Shown here in pieces: positions 24,132 to 34,400 of a DNA stretch of 40,727 bases. The stretch's first letter is position 1; each line of letters begins with the position of its first letter. Under the pieces are notes generated by a model. That model ran no database searches. It was not told where the DNA came from and saw only the letters and a program-made list of their open reading frames with translations. The stretch spans positions 1 to 40,727 of the forward strand of contig JUEP01000018.1 of NCBI GenBank assembly GCA_000817105.1. Direction: 5' to 3'. The DNA comes from a marine actinobacterium MedAcidi-G3 (lineage in GTDB: Bacteria; Actinomycetota; Acidimicrobiia; Acidimicrobiales; Poriferisodalaceae). The translations under genes and the position numbers were made by a program.

Positions 24132-25054
24132 CGCCGGTGCGGGTCGGAGTAACCCCGGGCATCGATATATGGACCCGTCCGTGGGATGAGCGTCGCAGAG
24201 TGGTTGAGCTAGTGGCTGACGCCGGAATTGATCATGTGTTCTTTGCAGACCACGTCAGTTTCAGAGTGGGACATGGGCATGACGGAATGGTTGTAGCAGC
24301 AGCAGTAGCCAACTTGCACCCGACAATAGGTATCTATATCGGCGTATACCTGCTGCCCCTTCGACATCCAATACCGGTCGCAAGACAGCTAGCTAATCTG
24401 GCAGAAATGGCTCCTGGTCGTATCAGCTTCGGAATAGGAGTCGGCGGCGATGACCGCCACGAAGTCGAGATTTGTGGTGTAGACCCGGCTACCCGCGGAA
24501 AGAGAACTGATGAATCGCTGTCGATTCTTCAAAAATTGTTGGCAGGTGAGACTGTCGATCATTCCGGAGAATTCTTTGAGTTCGAGCAGGCACGAATAAT
24601 TCCGACACCAGATCCACCGATTCCCGTTTATGTCGGTGGACGCGCAGACGCCGCTCTGCGCAGGGCTGGCAAGTACGCAGATGGGTGGCTTGGTATTTGG
24701 TGCTCAAGCCAACGGTACGCCGACTCAATAGCAATATTTAATCGGGCAGCGGAAGAAGCGGACAGACATGTCCAAGCAGATCACGGAATCCAACTATGGG
24801 TTGGAGTCGGAAAAGACCGCGCAGAAGCAGCGTCCTTTGTAGGCCCCGCCATGGAAGGTTTCTACCAGGTGCCTTTCGACAAATTTGCGAGATACACACC
24901 GCACGGAACGGTTGATGACATTGTCGACTTCTTGGCCCCATATTTAGAAGCGGGCTGTCGCCATTTCAACCTGACCCCCGTGGCATCGACGGCCGAAACA
25001 GGGATTGAAGCGATAGCCGAAGTCGGTGAACGGCTGCGGAGAATGACTGACTAA
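24128..25054 (+). CDS. LLM-class (luciferase-like) oxidoreductase
   Basis: A 308-residue luciferase-like TIM-barrel oxidoreductase, probably F420-dependent. I chose ATG 24128 because it forms an ATGA overlap with the thioesterase and begins directly at the first barrel strand ([13 protein letters not shown]). Family segments are [97 protein letters not shown], and the terminal [29 protein letters not shown]. The LAPGR-type turn ([16 protein letters not shown]) is typical of the superfamily. It is the third gene in the P450 operon and probably acts on a pathway intermediate; hydride donor and substrate are not proven. Confidence 0.87.
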   Translation: MTPVRVGVTPGIDIWTRPWDERRRVVELVADAGIDHVFFADHVSFRVGHGHDGMVVAAAVANLHPTIGIYIGVYLLPLRHPIPVARQLANLAEMAPGRISFGIGVGGDDRHEVEICGVDPATRGKRTDESLSILQKLLAGETVDHSGEFFEFEQARIIPTPDPPIPVYVGGRADAALRRAGKYADGWLGIWCSSQRYADSIAIFNRAAEEADRHVQADHGIQLWVGVGKDRAEAASFVGPAMEGFYQVPFDKFARYTPHGTVDDIVDFLAPYLEAGCRHFNLTPVASTAETGIEAIAEVGERLRRMTD

Positions 25055-25064
25055 TCTTGAATTC

Positions 25065-25919
25065 ATGAGCGATGCAGCGGAGCAAGATTTCTTGATCAAA
25101 CCCATTGCGGGCGCATTGGGAGCTGAGATCTGGGGAATCGATTTAAGCCAAGTCGACTTGCCTCAGGCCAACCGAATTCGGGAAGCTTTTAATCGCTACC
25201 ATGTGCTGGTTTTTCGAGAACAAACCCTGTCTCCGTCGCAACAAAAAAAGTTTGCTGAGCAATTTGGCCCCCTCGAAACCCATCCTTATATAACTGGTTT
25301 AGAAGAAGCTCCCGAAGTTGTTCCCATCATCAAAGAACGCGATGAAAAGATTAATTTTGGTGGAGGCTGGCACTCCGATATGTCCTTCCTGTCGAGGCCC
25401 CCGCTTGGTTCACTTCTTTACGCTCTAGAGGTACCTGAATATGGCGGCGACACTCTCTTTTCGAACCAACATGCCGCATACTTGGCGCTTTCGGACACAA
25501 TGAAGTCCATTTTGGGTGACCTCAAGGGACTTCATTCGGCCGCAAGCCAATACGGAAGAGGTGGTGATTCCGAAAAACGGAATTACGGATCGATGAAACT
25601 AGAGGTCTCAGACCAAGCTCACCAGCTAGTCGAACATCCGGTCGTGCGGACACACCCAGAATCAAAATTGAGGTCCCTTTATGTAAATCGCCCTTTTACT
25701 GAAAGCATCAAAGGTATGAAAATGCCCGAGAGTGATGCTCTCTTGAACTTCCTATACCGCCACTGTGAACAAGAACGTTTTACCTGTCGAGTGAAATGGG
25801 AAGTCGGAACATTAACAATGTGGGACAACCGAATTGTTCAACACTATGCATTGAACGACTACCAGGGACAAAGACGACACATGAATCGTGTGACCGTCGA
25901 AGGCGATGCGCCTCGTTAA
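25065..25919 (+). CDS. TauD/TfdA-family Fe(II)/2-oxoglutarate dioxygenase
   Basis: A 284-residue non-haem iron dioxygenase, matching TauD in length. The facial triad is complete: His103 and Asp105 in GWHSDMSF and His260 in [11 protein letters not shown]. Arg271 or Arg275 (RRHMNRV) is placed to bind 2-oxoglutarate. The start [32 protein letters not shown] and [22 protein letters not shown] are family hallmarks. Such enzymes hydroxylate next to a heteroatom and often split sulfonates, sulfate esters or aryloxy acids. Here it lies in a run with a P450 and a CoA-transferase, 10 bases after the LLM gene, so it probably acts early in the same pathway. Which substrate is unknown. Confidence 0.91.
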   Translation: MSDAAEQDFLIKPIAGALGAEIWGIDLSQVDLPQANRIREAFNRYHVLVFREQTLSPSQQKKFAEQFGPLETHPYITGLEEAPEVVPIIKERDEKINFGGGWHSDMSFLSRPPLGSLLYALEVPEYGGDTLFSNQHAAYLALSDTMKSILGDLKGLHSAASQYGRGGDSEKRNYGSMKLEVSDQAHQLVEHPVVRTHPESKLRSLYVNRPFTESIKGMKMPESDALLNFLYRHCEQERFTCRVKWEVGTLTMWDNRIVQHYALNDYQGQRRHMNRVTVEGDAPR

Positions 25920-26038
25920 GCAATAAGAAATCGCTGGCAGAAATCATCAATTCATGTGCCTGTTAGCTCATAGTGGATCTACGCGCGAGACTTCAGTGCA
26001 CGCGTAGCGCCACCTTGGCGCTATGCAAGGGGGTACTA

Positions 26039-27229
26039 GTGCGGCCACTCGAAGGAATCAAAGTGCTTGACCTCAGCAGAGTGCTGGCAGGACCGTTTGC
26101 GGGGCGGATTCTGCATGATTTAGGAGCAGAGGTTGTCAAAGTCGAACCACCCGAGGGCGATGTGACAAGAAACTGGGGAAAGGTGCGAGCTGGTCTTGCT
26201 GGTTACTACACACAACAGAACGCAGGAAAGAGAAATGTGTGTATCGATCTTCGAGCTGAAGGAGGACCTGAACTCATCCGGCGACTAGCAGCAGAAGCCG
26301 ACGTGCTTATTGAAAACTTTAGGCCCGGCATTATGAAAAAATTTGCTCTTGGCTACGAAGACCTCAAAGCCATCAACAAAAAGCTGGTCATGCTCTCGAT
26401 CTCGGGCTTCGGCCAAGAAGGCCCAGAATCTGGACGAGCTGCATACGCTCCAATATTGCATGGAGAATCAGGATGGCTCCAACGGAGCGCAGAATGGAAC
26501 GAACAACCGGTTACCGATCTAAATCTCTCTGCTGCAGATACCAACGCCTCCTTGCACGGCACTATCGGTCTTTTAGCGGCCTTACGGGTGGCTGAACTAA
26601 CCGGCGAAGGCCAGCACATAGATATGTGTATGCTCGATGCGTTTCTGGCCACAGATGACACTAGCCATGTAGGTCTTGACGGAGTCCGCTACTCATCAGC
26701 TGGAGGGCTGGTATGGGAAGGCGTAGATGGACCTGTTCTGACGGCAGGGGATTTTCGTTGGATCTGGAAACAACTGCGCGACGTGCATGGGCTCGAAGAT
26801 CAAGCCCCTGCAAATGCCGATATTCCAACCAAACGCTCCTTTCGAGAAGCGGCAATCAACCAGTTTCTCAGTTCCTTCGACTCTCGGGCTGAAATGTACG
26901 AAGCGCTAGACGAATGCAACTTGGCATGGGGTGACATAAAAACAGTCGAAGAAGCCTATGACTCGCCAACTGCTCAGCATCGCGGTTCATCTATCGCCAT
27001 AAATGCTCGAGATGGATCGACCAGAAGAGTCGCACAAACGCCTTACAGATTTTCCAATAGCGACTCCGGACTAGAAGCTGATGAGGTAGCGCCTTATCGA
27101 GGAGAACATAACTCCGAGGTTTTGGGAAGCTGGCTGAACGCAAATCATCACGAGGTTGAAATACTGTCCCAAGCTGGTGTCCTCTTAGAAGAAAATCGAA
27201 CAGAGGAGGTTCAAGATGGCAAGGCTTGA
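26039..27229 (+). CDS. CaiB/BaiF (family III) CoA-transferase with Ala at the usual catalytic Asp position
   Basis: A 396-residue family III CoA-transferase; these move CoA between carboxylic acids. The GTG start at 26039 follows AAGGGGG and begins RPLEGIKVLDLSRVLAGPFAGRILHDLGAEVVKVEPP, the family opening. An upstream start at 25973 would add 22 atypical residues. NAGKRNVCIDLRAEGG, DVLIENFRPGIMKKFALGYEDL and MLSISGFGQEGP are conserved. The active-site region reads AYAPILHGESGW, where most members have YDxxxQAxSG with a catalytic Asp, so that Asp is Ala here. I recall that related actinobacterial proteins may also have this change, but cannot check. The function may therefore differ from CoA transfer through an aspartyl intermediate. 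It ends 14 bases inside the next gene. Confidence 0.87.
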   Translation: MRPLEGIKVLDLSRVLAGPFAGRILHDLGAEVVKVEPPEGDVTRNWGKVRAGLAGYYTQQNAGKRNVCIDLRAEGGPELIRRLAAEADVLIENFRPGIMKKFALGYEDLKAINKKLVMLSISGFGQEGPESGRAAYAPILHGESGWLQRSAEWNEQPVTDLNLSAADTNASLHGTIGLLAALRVAELTGEGQHIDMCMLDAFLATDDTSHVGLDGVRYSSAGGLVWEGVDGPVLTAGDFRWIWKQLRDVHGLEDQAPANADIPTKRSFREAAINQFLSSFDSRAEMYEALDECNLAWGDIKTVEEAYDSPTAQHRGSSIAINARDGSTRRVAQTPYRFSNSDSGLEADEVAPYRGEHNSEVLGSWLNANHHEVEILSQAGVLLEENRTEEVQDGKA

Positions 27230-28043
27230 TGGAAAGGTTGCGGTCATAACAGGAGCTGCCAGTGGTATGGGCGCAGCGACAGCTCATCTGTTCGCTTCCG
27301 AAGGGGCACGTGTGCTTGTCACCGATATGGATAATGAAAAAGGTCAACACGTCGCAGCTGAACTCGGAGACAGCGGAGACTTTTTTCACGTTGACGTGTC
27401 ACGCGAAGTGGACGTGGCCAGTGCCATAGCGCATGCCAAATCTAAATGGGGTCGAGTAGACGTCATGTTCAACAACGCTGGTTTCGGAGGTGCCAGAGGC
27501 CCGATTGAGTCAATTAGCGAAGCTGATTTCGATCTGACAGTTGATGTGCTTTTGAAGGGCGTCTTTTTCGGTATGAAACATGCGGCACCAGTGATGAAAG
27601 AACAACAATCAGGTTCCATCATTTCGACTGCGTCAGTTGCTGGTCTTCAGGCAGGCGAATCCCCTCACCTATATACCGCTACGAAATCCGCTGTAATTCA
27701 CCTCACTAAATCTGTTGCACTTGAACTTGGACAGCAGAGCATAAGAGTCAACGCGATTTGTCCGGGGGTAGTTGCCACTCCGCTCGCACATGGACCGTTA
27801 GACGAAGAACGCCGCGAAAAGTTTCGAAATCGCTTTGGCCGTCACCAACCGGTTGGTCGAGTAGGTGAACCCGAAGACATAGCCACTGCAGCACTTTTCT
27901 TGGCCTCTGATGACTCGACTTTTGTTACGGGAACAGCGATGGTCGTAGATGGAGGAGCTCACGCAGGTCGAGCTTGGCATCGCCAGAGTGAACTTATGAC
28001 CGGGCAAGGGCCCATCAAGTTGTATAGACCCGAAGGTAGGTGA
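27216..28043 (+). CDS. Short-chain dehydrogenase/reductase
   Basis: A complete classical SDR of 275 residues. TGAASGMG (12-19), DMD after the second strand (about 37-39), NNAG (86-89), Ser140 in ISTAS and Tyr153/Lys157 in YTATK are all in place; the acidic residue after strand two favours NAD over NADP. The helix LTKSVALELGQQSIRVNAICPGVVATPLAHGP and C-terminal FLASDDSTFVTGTAMVVDGGAHAGRAW complete the fold. It overlaps the CoA-transferase by 14 bases, which implies coupled translation, and is the last gene of the P450 run. It probably oxidises an alcohol produced earlier in the pathway. Confidence 0.91.
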   Translation: MARLDGKVAVITGAASGMGAATAHLFASEGARVLVTDMDNEKGQHVAAELGDSGDFFHVDVSREVDVASAIAHAKSKWGRVDVMFNNAGFGGARGPIESISEADFDLTVDVLLKGVFFGMKHAAPVMKEQQSGSIISTASVAGLQAGESPHLYTATKSAVIHLTKSVALELGQQSIRVNAICPGVVATPLAHGPLDEERREKFRNRFGRHQPVGRVGEPEDIATAALFLASDDSTFVTGTAMVVDGGAHAGRAWHRQSELMTGQGPIKLYRPEGR

Positions 28044-28094
28044 AGGTCTTCCCCGGGTAACTTTGCGGAAAATGGAACCAGTCGATCCCAATGA

Positions 28095-28751
28095 ATGTCT
28101 CAAACTATGCAAGGTGTAGCCGACTTAGGCCGGCGGGTTACTTCGATGGATTCTCGAGCCGAGGGAAAACGGGTGGCTGAACATCAATCCGATGGAGGAG
28201 TCGTTGCTGCGACCGAAGCTAAGTTACTTAGGGCCGAACAACGAAATTTTGACACCTTCTACGCTGCTCATCGTGATCAGATGGCAAGAGCGCTTAGTTT
28301 GAGCCTACGCAACCCTGACCTTGGAGCTGAAGCCGCTGACGAAGCCTTTGTGAGGGCTTGTCAACGCTGGACGGAAGTCTCAACATATGCGAACCCTCAA
28401 GGGTGGGTTTACCGCGTAGGCATGAACTGGGCGCGATCGTGGCTTCGACGAGCGCGAAGAGAAAGAGAGAAACGCCCCTTGCTCGCTAAAAGTGAATTCG
28501 CTGAAGATGAGATAGTTGATGTTGACTTGGAGAGAGCCCTAGACAGCCTCACCCCCGCGCATAGGAAAGTAGTAGTTGCTCGATTTTTTATGGAATGGTC
28601 AGTTGAAGAGACAGCGGAAGCATTAGGTATTCGACCCGGGACAGTAAAAAGCAGGTTAAGCCGCGCCCTAAGCCAACTCGCCGGGGAACTAGGAGATAGT
28701 TCGAAATTTATTCCAACATCAGACCAGGAGGATAAAGACCTTGAGTTTTGA
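28095..28751 (+). CDS. RNA polymerase sigma factor, ECF/SigE-like
   Basis: A 218-residue group IV sigma factor. Region 2 (about 52-122: FYAAHRDQMARALSLSLRNPDLGAEAADEAFVRACQRW then YRVGMNWARSWLRR) and region 4 (about 145-200: ALDSLTPAHRKVVVARFFMEWSVEETAEALGIRPGTVKSRLSRALSQL) are present; region 3 is absent, as in ECF factors. The helix-turn-helix in region 4 reads SVEETAEALGIRPGTVKSRLSRA. It resembles the SigE-family group of actinobacteria. The true start may be the in-frame ATG at about 28146, since neither start has a strong Shine-Dalgarno sequence. It overlaps a single-pass membrane protein that is probably its anti-sigma partner. Its regulon cannot be seen. Confidence 0.88.
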   Translation: MSQTMQGVADLGRRVTSMDSRAEGKRVAEHQSDGGVVAATEAKLLRAEQRNFDTFYAAHRDQMARALSLSLRNPDLGAEAADEAFVRACQRWTEVSTYANPQGWVYRVGMNWARSWLRRARREREKRPLLAKSEFAEDEIVDVDLERALDSLTPAHRKVVVARFFMEWSVEETAEALGIRPGTVKSRLSRALSQLAGELGDSSKFIPTSDQEDKDLEF

Positions 28752-30072
28752 TGATGAAGTGCGAAAGCATTTACACGACACAGGCGAACAAGTAACCCTG
28801 ACACCAGGCCTAGTTGAAACCGTTCGTGTCCGAGCCGCGGTCAGGGCCCGACGCCGCAGGCGTATTTTCAGCGGCTTAAGCACACTCGCCGTCCTCGCTA
28901 TAGCGGGCGGTCTAGTCACGGTTTTTGTGGGAGGAACTGATCAAGATCGCTACTCGACTGAGATTGCTGAACGAGCGGAACAGTCTGTAGACAACGAAGA
29001 ATCCGGGGGTGAGTTAACACAAAATTCAGATAGTCAGCCCTTGGTTGCCTCTGCCAGCCCTACCTATGAGACGGTCCCTCCGTCGGGTGATAATGAATCT
29101 GAGGGAGCTGCCGTTTCGCGGAGTGACCCCGGTTCAGAAGAATGGACCGCAGTAAGCAGTCCAGTTCCTGGGGCGACCACAAAATACATTTATTCAGGAG
29201 ACACGGTAGTGGCGCGAGTCGGCTCTCAATGGTTCGTAAGAGATGAATCTTCTTGGCGAGAACTCGATCTACCTAATTCCCTTGAGGTAATAGCGATAGA
29301 CCTAGGCGTCGGTGAAGAGTTCCTTCGAGTTGCAGGCTGGTTGGGAGAGGATCTGTGCAACAGAAAACTAGTGGTGCAAATTAGAGAAGCGGATCGCTGG
29401 CAACAATATGAAATCCCAGATCAGCTGGCACAAGGACTTGTTAGTTCAGTATCCGCAGCTCGACTTCGTGTCACTGACCATGAACTAGCCCTGTCGCGGA
29501 TTGAAGAAATCGCAGTTAACCCGGTCTGCCTGCTCCAGAGTTTGGGAATCGACGCCGTGGAAGCTGAAATTGTCGGTGACCTTATTTATGCAACTGACCC
29601 CAAAGCGGGCCGAGTCATTCATTCGCTCAACAAGTTTGGGCCTTTGGAGGCCCAGGAATTCATCACTAATGGTCCCATTGAGCGGTCGGTGCTTGTTCGA
29701 TCCACCGATGGACGAAAGTGGACAACAGCTCCCCTTCCGGATAACCGGATTACTGAGATAGGGATAGTAGATGGCATCGTGATGATCGAAGACATTGAGC
29801 ACACCGTTCACGATGGACAGAGAATCAAACGTACCGAGGTAAATCCAAGTGACTCTGAACAACTAATCGATGCTTTTGTCACATCTTCAGGGATGACGAT
29901 GCTCTTTCAACGCGACGAGAAAATTTGGATACAAGATATATCTGGTGAGCACCTTCTTGACCGGAAAAGCGACGACACCGTCTTGTGGGGCAGACTGGGT
30001 CGGGTTGGTGCGGTGGTAACGATGACTTTGGAAACTCAACAGGGTCAGACCCTATTGATGTTGAGTGAGTGA
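28741..30072 (+). CDS. Single-pass membrane protein, putative anti-sigma/sensor partner
   Basis: A 443-residue protein starting with TTG, 11 bases before the sigma-factor stop codon. The cytoplasmic part (1-41, DDEVRKHLHDTGEQVTLTPGLVETVRVRAAVRARRRRR) is short and basic, followed by one membrane segment (about 43-65, FSGLSTLAVLAIAGGLVTVFV). A Ser/Glu-rich stalk (about 66-150) and a large extracytoplasmic domain follow, with strands such as TKYIYSGDTVVARVGSQWFVRDESSWRELDLP and SVLVRSTDGRKWTTAPLP, which look like beta-propeller or similar all-beta repeats. No zinc-type anti-sigma motif (HxxxCxxC) is present. I do not recognise the outer domain. A role as membrane regulator of the sigma factor is inferred from the overlap, size and topology. 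Confidence 0.65.
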   Translation: MSFDDEVRKHLHDTGEQVTLTPGLVETVRVRAAVRARRRRRIFSGLSTLAVLAIAGGLVTVFVGGTDQDRYSTEIAERAEQSVDNEESGGELTQNSDSQPLVASASPTYETVPPSGDNESEGAAVSRSDPGSEEWTAVSSPVPGATTKYIYSGDTVVARVGSQWFVRDESSWRELDLPNSLEVIAIDLGVGEEFLRVAGWLGEDLCNRKLVVQIREADRWQQYEIPDQLAQGLVSSVSAARLRVTDHELALSRIEEIAVNPVCLLQSLGIDAVEAEIVGDLIYATDPKAGRVIHSLNKFGPLEAQEFITNGPIERSVLVRSTDGRKWTTAPLPDNRITEIGIVDGIVMIEDIEHTVHDGQRIKRTEVNPSDSEQLIDAFVTSSGMTMLFQRDEKIWIQDISGEHLLDRKSDDTVLWGRLGRVGAVVTMTLETQQGQTLLMLSE

Positions 30073-30092
30073 GATAGGGGAGAAGATTTAAA

Positions 30093-31457
30093 GTGACTGA
30101 TATTGGACTTCGATCAACCGTCGAACAAGCGGATTTAATTCGGCGAGGCGAAATATCGAGCAGAGAGTTGACCTCACACTTTATTGAACGCATTGAACGT
30201 TTAGATGCTGAGATCAATGCGGTAGTGACAAGAGATTTTGAGACTGCTCTAGCTGAATCAGATGCTGCGGATGCAAGTCAGCAAAAAGGCCAGTCGTTAG
30301 GGGTCCTGCACGGAGTTCCTGTAACAGTTAAAGATGCCTTGCAGACTAAGAACCTCAAATCGACAGGAGGGGCGACTGAGCTTCGGGAGAATGTCCCCTC
30401 ACAAGATGCTGCCGCAGTGGCTTCTATCCGTCGAGAAGGTGCAATCGTAATGGGGAAGACCAACCTCCCACGTTGGTCCGGAGACATTCAGGCTTACAAC
30501 GACATTTTTGGGACCACGAACAACCCATGGGATATATCCCGTGGTCCGGGAGGATCGTCAGGTGGTGCAGCCGCAGCTGTAGCTATGGGTTTCACTTCTT
30601 TCGAAATCGGCACAGATATAGGTGGATCGATCCGCTTTCCAGCAGCATTCAACGGAGTATGGGGACACAAGCCGAGTTTTGGTGTCATCCCAACCACTGG
30701 TTACTTAGACCACGTTGAAGGTGGATTAAACGAAGCAGACATCAATGTCTTTGGACCTATAACTCGAAGCGTCGAGGACCTCGAACTTTTGTTGAAAGTG
30801 ATGAAAAGAAACTCGCCCCCTTGGGTTGCGAATCTAGGTGCCGCCCCTAAGGACTTAAGGGACCTAAAAATAGGAGCCTGGCTTGATGACGAATTCTGCC
30901 CGGTAGACATCGAGGTACGTGAACAGCTTGAGAAGGTCGTCGACGCCCTAGAAAAAGATGGCTTATCCGTTGACCGATCAGCTCATCCCGAAATAGACCC
31001 GGATGAAGCTGCCATGCTCGGCCTGTGGCTCGTTCAAAGGGCGATCTCACAAAGTACTGACAGTGATGGCCCAGGCCACAGAATTTGGCTCGATCGGCAT
31101 GCCCGGAGAGAAGAGTTAAGACTGAAATGGGCTCAATTCTTTAACAAATATGACGCTGTTATCATGCCTGTTTGCTTCGTGCCGCCCTTTGAACATCAGC
31201 AACAAGGTGACTTCGGAAGCCGAACTCTCACATGCAACGGAGAAGAACGCCCTTACATCGATGTTGTCAAGTGGACGACCATGGTCGGAATGGCCTACCT
31301 ACCCTCGACAGTGCCGCCTATAGGGCTGGGCCCATCGGGGATGCCGATTGGCTGTCAAGTAGTAGGTCCATATGGCGGTGACCAGTTGACTATTGCGTTG
31401 GCTGGTCGGATCGGCGATCTCTTGGATGGCTACCAGCCGCCCCCTCGAGCTCTATAA
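30093..31457 (+). CDS. Amidase-signature family hydrolase
   Basis: A 454-residue member of the amidase signature family, which hydrolyses amide bonds by a Ser-Ser-Lys triad. The triad is visible: Lys80 in VPVTVKDA, the cis-Ser in GPGGSSGGAA (about 155-156), and the nucleophile Ser179 in GTDIGGSIRFPA. Other family segments are DAAAVASIRREGAIVMGKTNLP, NGVWGHKPSFG, and the closing PPIGLGPSGMPIGCQVVGPYGGDQ. It is not fused to a GatC or GatB partner, so a tRNA amidotransferase role is unlikely, and it is probably a catabolic amidase. Starts with GTG after AGGGGAGAAG. Its 3' end overlaps the convergent AddA gene by 68 bases. Confidence 0.91.
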   Translation: MTDIGLRSTVEQADLIRRGEISSRELTSHFIERIERLDAEINAVVTRDFETALAESDAADASQQKGQSLGVLHGVPVTVKDALQTKNLKSTGGATELRENVPSQDAAAVASIRREGAIVMGKTNLPRWSGDIQAYNDIFGTTNNPWDISRGPGGSSGGAAAAVAMGFTSFEIGTDIGGSIRFPAAFNGVWGHKPSFGVIPTTGYLDHVEGGLNEADINVFGPITRSVEDLELLLKVMKRNSPPWVANLGAAPKDLRDLKIGAWLDDEFCPVDIEVREQLEKVVDALEKDGLSVDRSAHPEIDPDEAAMLGLWLVQRAISQSTDSDGPGHRIWLDRHARREELRLKWAQFFNKYDAVIMPVCFVPPFEHQQQGDFGSRTLTCNGEERPYIDVVKWTTMVGMAYLPSTVPPIGLGPSGMPIGCQVVGPYGGDQLTIALAGRIGDLLDGYQPPPRAL

Positions 31458-34400
31458 CCTTTCGAACATCATCGATCGCTTCTCGAAGGTCGGGTAACGA
31501 GGCGCATATTGCCTCCGAATCAAGGGACAAGAAGGCGAACACGACCTTGTTAACTGGTTGTCGAGTTGTTTCTTCAAGCGCAGCAGCGTAGGTAGCACCT
31601 TGGAGGCGATAGCGGTCAACCTTGAGGTCTATTTCGGTTGGCTCGACCCGATCAGTTTTGTAGTCGACGACAACCAACCCTTGTTCTGTTTCGTACACGA
31701 GATCCACGTAGCCTTCGACAATTTTTTCACCTATTGGGCACGCAACATGAAGTTCACGCCAATACCGATTCTGGATAGCCAGTTGAATTTCTCCACTAGC
31801 AATTGCCGACGCCGCCAGATCGGCAACTTGGTCTGAAAGTGTTGCTATGCCTTCAGCTTCGGCATGAATTCTGGCAAGCGTTGCTAGGCCTTCCCCGCTT
31901 GCTAAATCCACTGTCTGAAGAACCCCGTGGACCGCGCGCCCAATAGCAGTGCCGTAGCGACCTCTTCCTTGAAGCGGTAACTCTGATTCGTCGACATCCT
32001 TTAACAGTCCAGGTTCGTGAATTTCGTTGCCGCTAGAAACAGCAATTAAGCCATCGGCGGACTTAGCTATTTGAGTAGCGCTCATAAATCGGGGTCGACA
32101 GCTGAACTCGATCGCCTTGTTGTAGCGGTCACGCCATTCAGACAGGCCAGGACGTGAGACCGGAAGTTTTAATCGCTCGCCGTCCCAAACCTCCCTGTGA
32201 TTCGAATAGTCGGCTTCTATGTATTCGGCGCCCGTTAAAGCACCGGCGATTAAATGTGCCGGACTTTCAATCTCGGTTTCAGAATTTGATGGGGCCTCTT
32301 TACGGTGTAATGAAATGACCAAGTGGTCCCGTGCACGGGTGCAAGCCACGTACAAGGTTCGAATTGACTCATCATGTGTAAAGAGTCTTTCTGCTTGAGC
32401 CCAATTATCGAAACCAAGTGTTTCGAGCCCTTTCCGGATTTTCACATAAGGCATATCGGTGTTTGGTGCATGTCCAACCCTCACCCCGGACTGGCTTTTG
32501 GTTTGGAGCGGCAGCCCCGCAACTACAGCAATTGGAAACTCAAGACCTTTAGCAGCGTGGATAGTCATGATCTGGACGGAATCATCGTCATCTTCAGACA
32601 GAACCGTTTCGATTGACCTAGCATTTTCAGCTGTTTGTTGAGCAATCCAAAAAATGAATGATTGGAGATTTCCGTTGGCTGTATCGGACCACGCGCGAGC
32701 TTGATCAGCTACATACCGGAAACGCCGCAGAGATTCACGTGGGTCTCGGCGGGTGGCGCATTGTTCTATGAGTTGACGACCGGTAACGATCCGCCCGATC
32801 AACTCTGAAGGAGTCAGGATTGAACATTGTTTATGCAGTTCAGCGAGATGAGCTAATCCGGCGGCAACAGGATCGCCGCCTTCGGTTCGTTTCGCATGTT
32901 CTTCGATGGTAATAGTGCTCCACGCCCAGGGATCTGAGTTCTTTATCTTGAATTGGTACAAATCGTCGTCTCCGCATCCATAGACCGAGGAGCGCAATGC
33001 GGACACGGTGGCTAAAGAGTCAGATGGGTTGCTGACAGCCCGAAGACACATAACTAGGTCCCGTATTTCCTGGCTTCGCCAAACATTGTTGGTGGAAGCA
33101 ACTCGATACGAAACTCCAGCCCGTTCGAAGTCCCTTTGGATGTCGGTCATGGCTGACCTGGTGGGAACCAATACTGCAACATCGCTGAATTTTGCTGCCT
33201 TCCACTCGCCGTCCTTGTTTACCGGCCAACCCTCTTTGACCATATGGAGAACGGTTTGAGTGATGTCGTGAGCTTCAGACAGATGCACACTGTCTGCAGT
33301 TGGCTTTTCGGTTCCCGATGTTTGGTGTGCAGTAACACCTAACAAAGTGACTGCATTTCCGGCGGGTGCGCTCTCTCGGATCGGAACTAGTGGTGTGTAT
33401 ACGGGCTGGCTATCGTCACGATGCTTAATTAGCTTGCCGAAGACCTCGTTTATCCAAGAAATTATCTCGGGGGTACTGCGGAAATTTGTGGATAGCAGGA
33501 ACTGCCCATCCCGATACTTTTCTTGTGCATCTAGGTACAGGCTGATGTCTGCACGACGGAATCTGTAGATCGATTGTTTGGGGTCTCCGACGAAGAACAA
33601 ACGACCGGGAAGAGTTGGTGTGGTTTGCCATGAAGTCCATGATGTGATGTCAACTGGGGATGCAATTAAGGTCGCGATTTCAATTTGGATTGGGTCCGTA
33701 TCTTGGAACTCGTCGATGAGAAGGTACTTATATTTGTTGTGCACCTTTGACCGAATCAGCTGACCTTGGGTCGAGTTGTTGAGTATCTCCCGCGCTGAAA
33801 CTAGGAGATCGTGATAGTCGAGGCGGCCTAGTTTTCGCTGCTCGAGTACACCATCCAGTATGAAGTCGGTAAGACAAGCGGTAAGTCGACGAAGAACGAG
33901 GTTAGTAAGTGATGCTCGGACAGAGGCCACTTCTGCCGCGTAGCTCTCGAATTGAGACCTAAGGCTCTCTATGTCAGCCCAGTTGGTTTTCCGTCCTTTT
34001 GTTTTGCCAGAGGGCAACTTGGTTTTGGCGAGCGTGTCTATTTGCTGGATCTCGTCAAAGCCGATTTCGAGTTCATGCACAAATTGGCGGATTGCTTCGA
34101 GACTTTTGGTCATCGAGTCTGAATCACCGGAACCTATGAAAGTGTTTTCCTGTAGAGCCAAGGCATGGCCCTTAGCAATAAGGTCTTCGAAGTCAATGGC
34201 AGCAAGATCAAGGTGCCTTGTTGGTTTCAGTAAATCCCAATTTTTGTGCAGTTCGTTGGCCAATGGCAACAGATCTTTGGTTGGGTTGATGCCCAGTGCG
34301 TCGCCAATCAATAGCGTCCTGGACCACTCTGGATCTAACAAAAGCGAATCCAAGAATTTTTCGAATCTTTCTATAAATTCAACTTGGCTAGAGATTTCGT

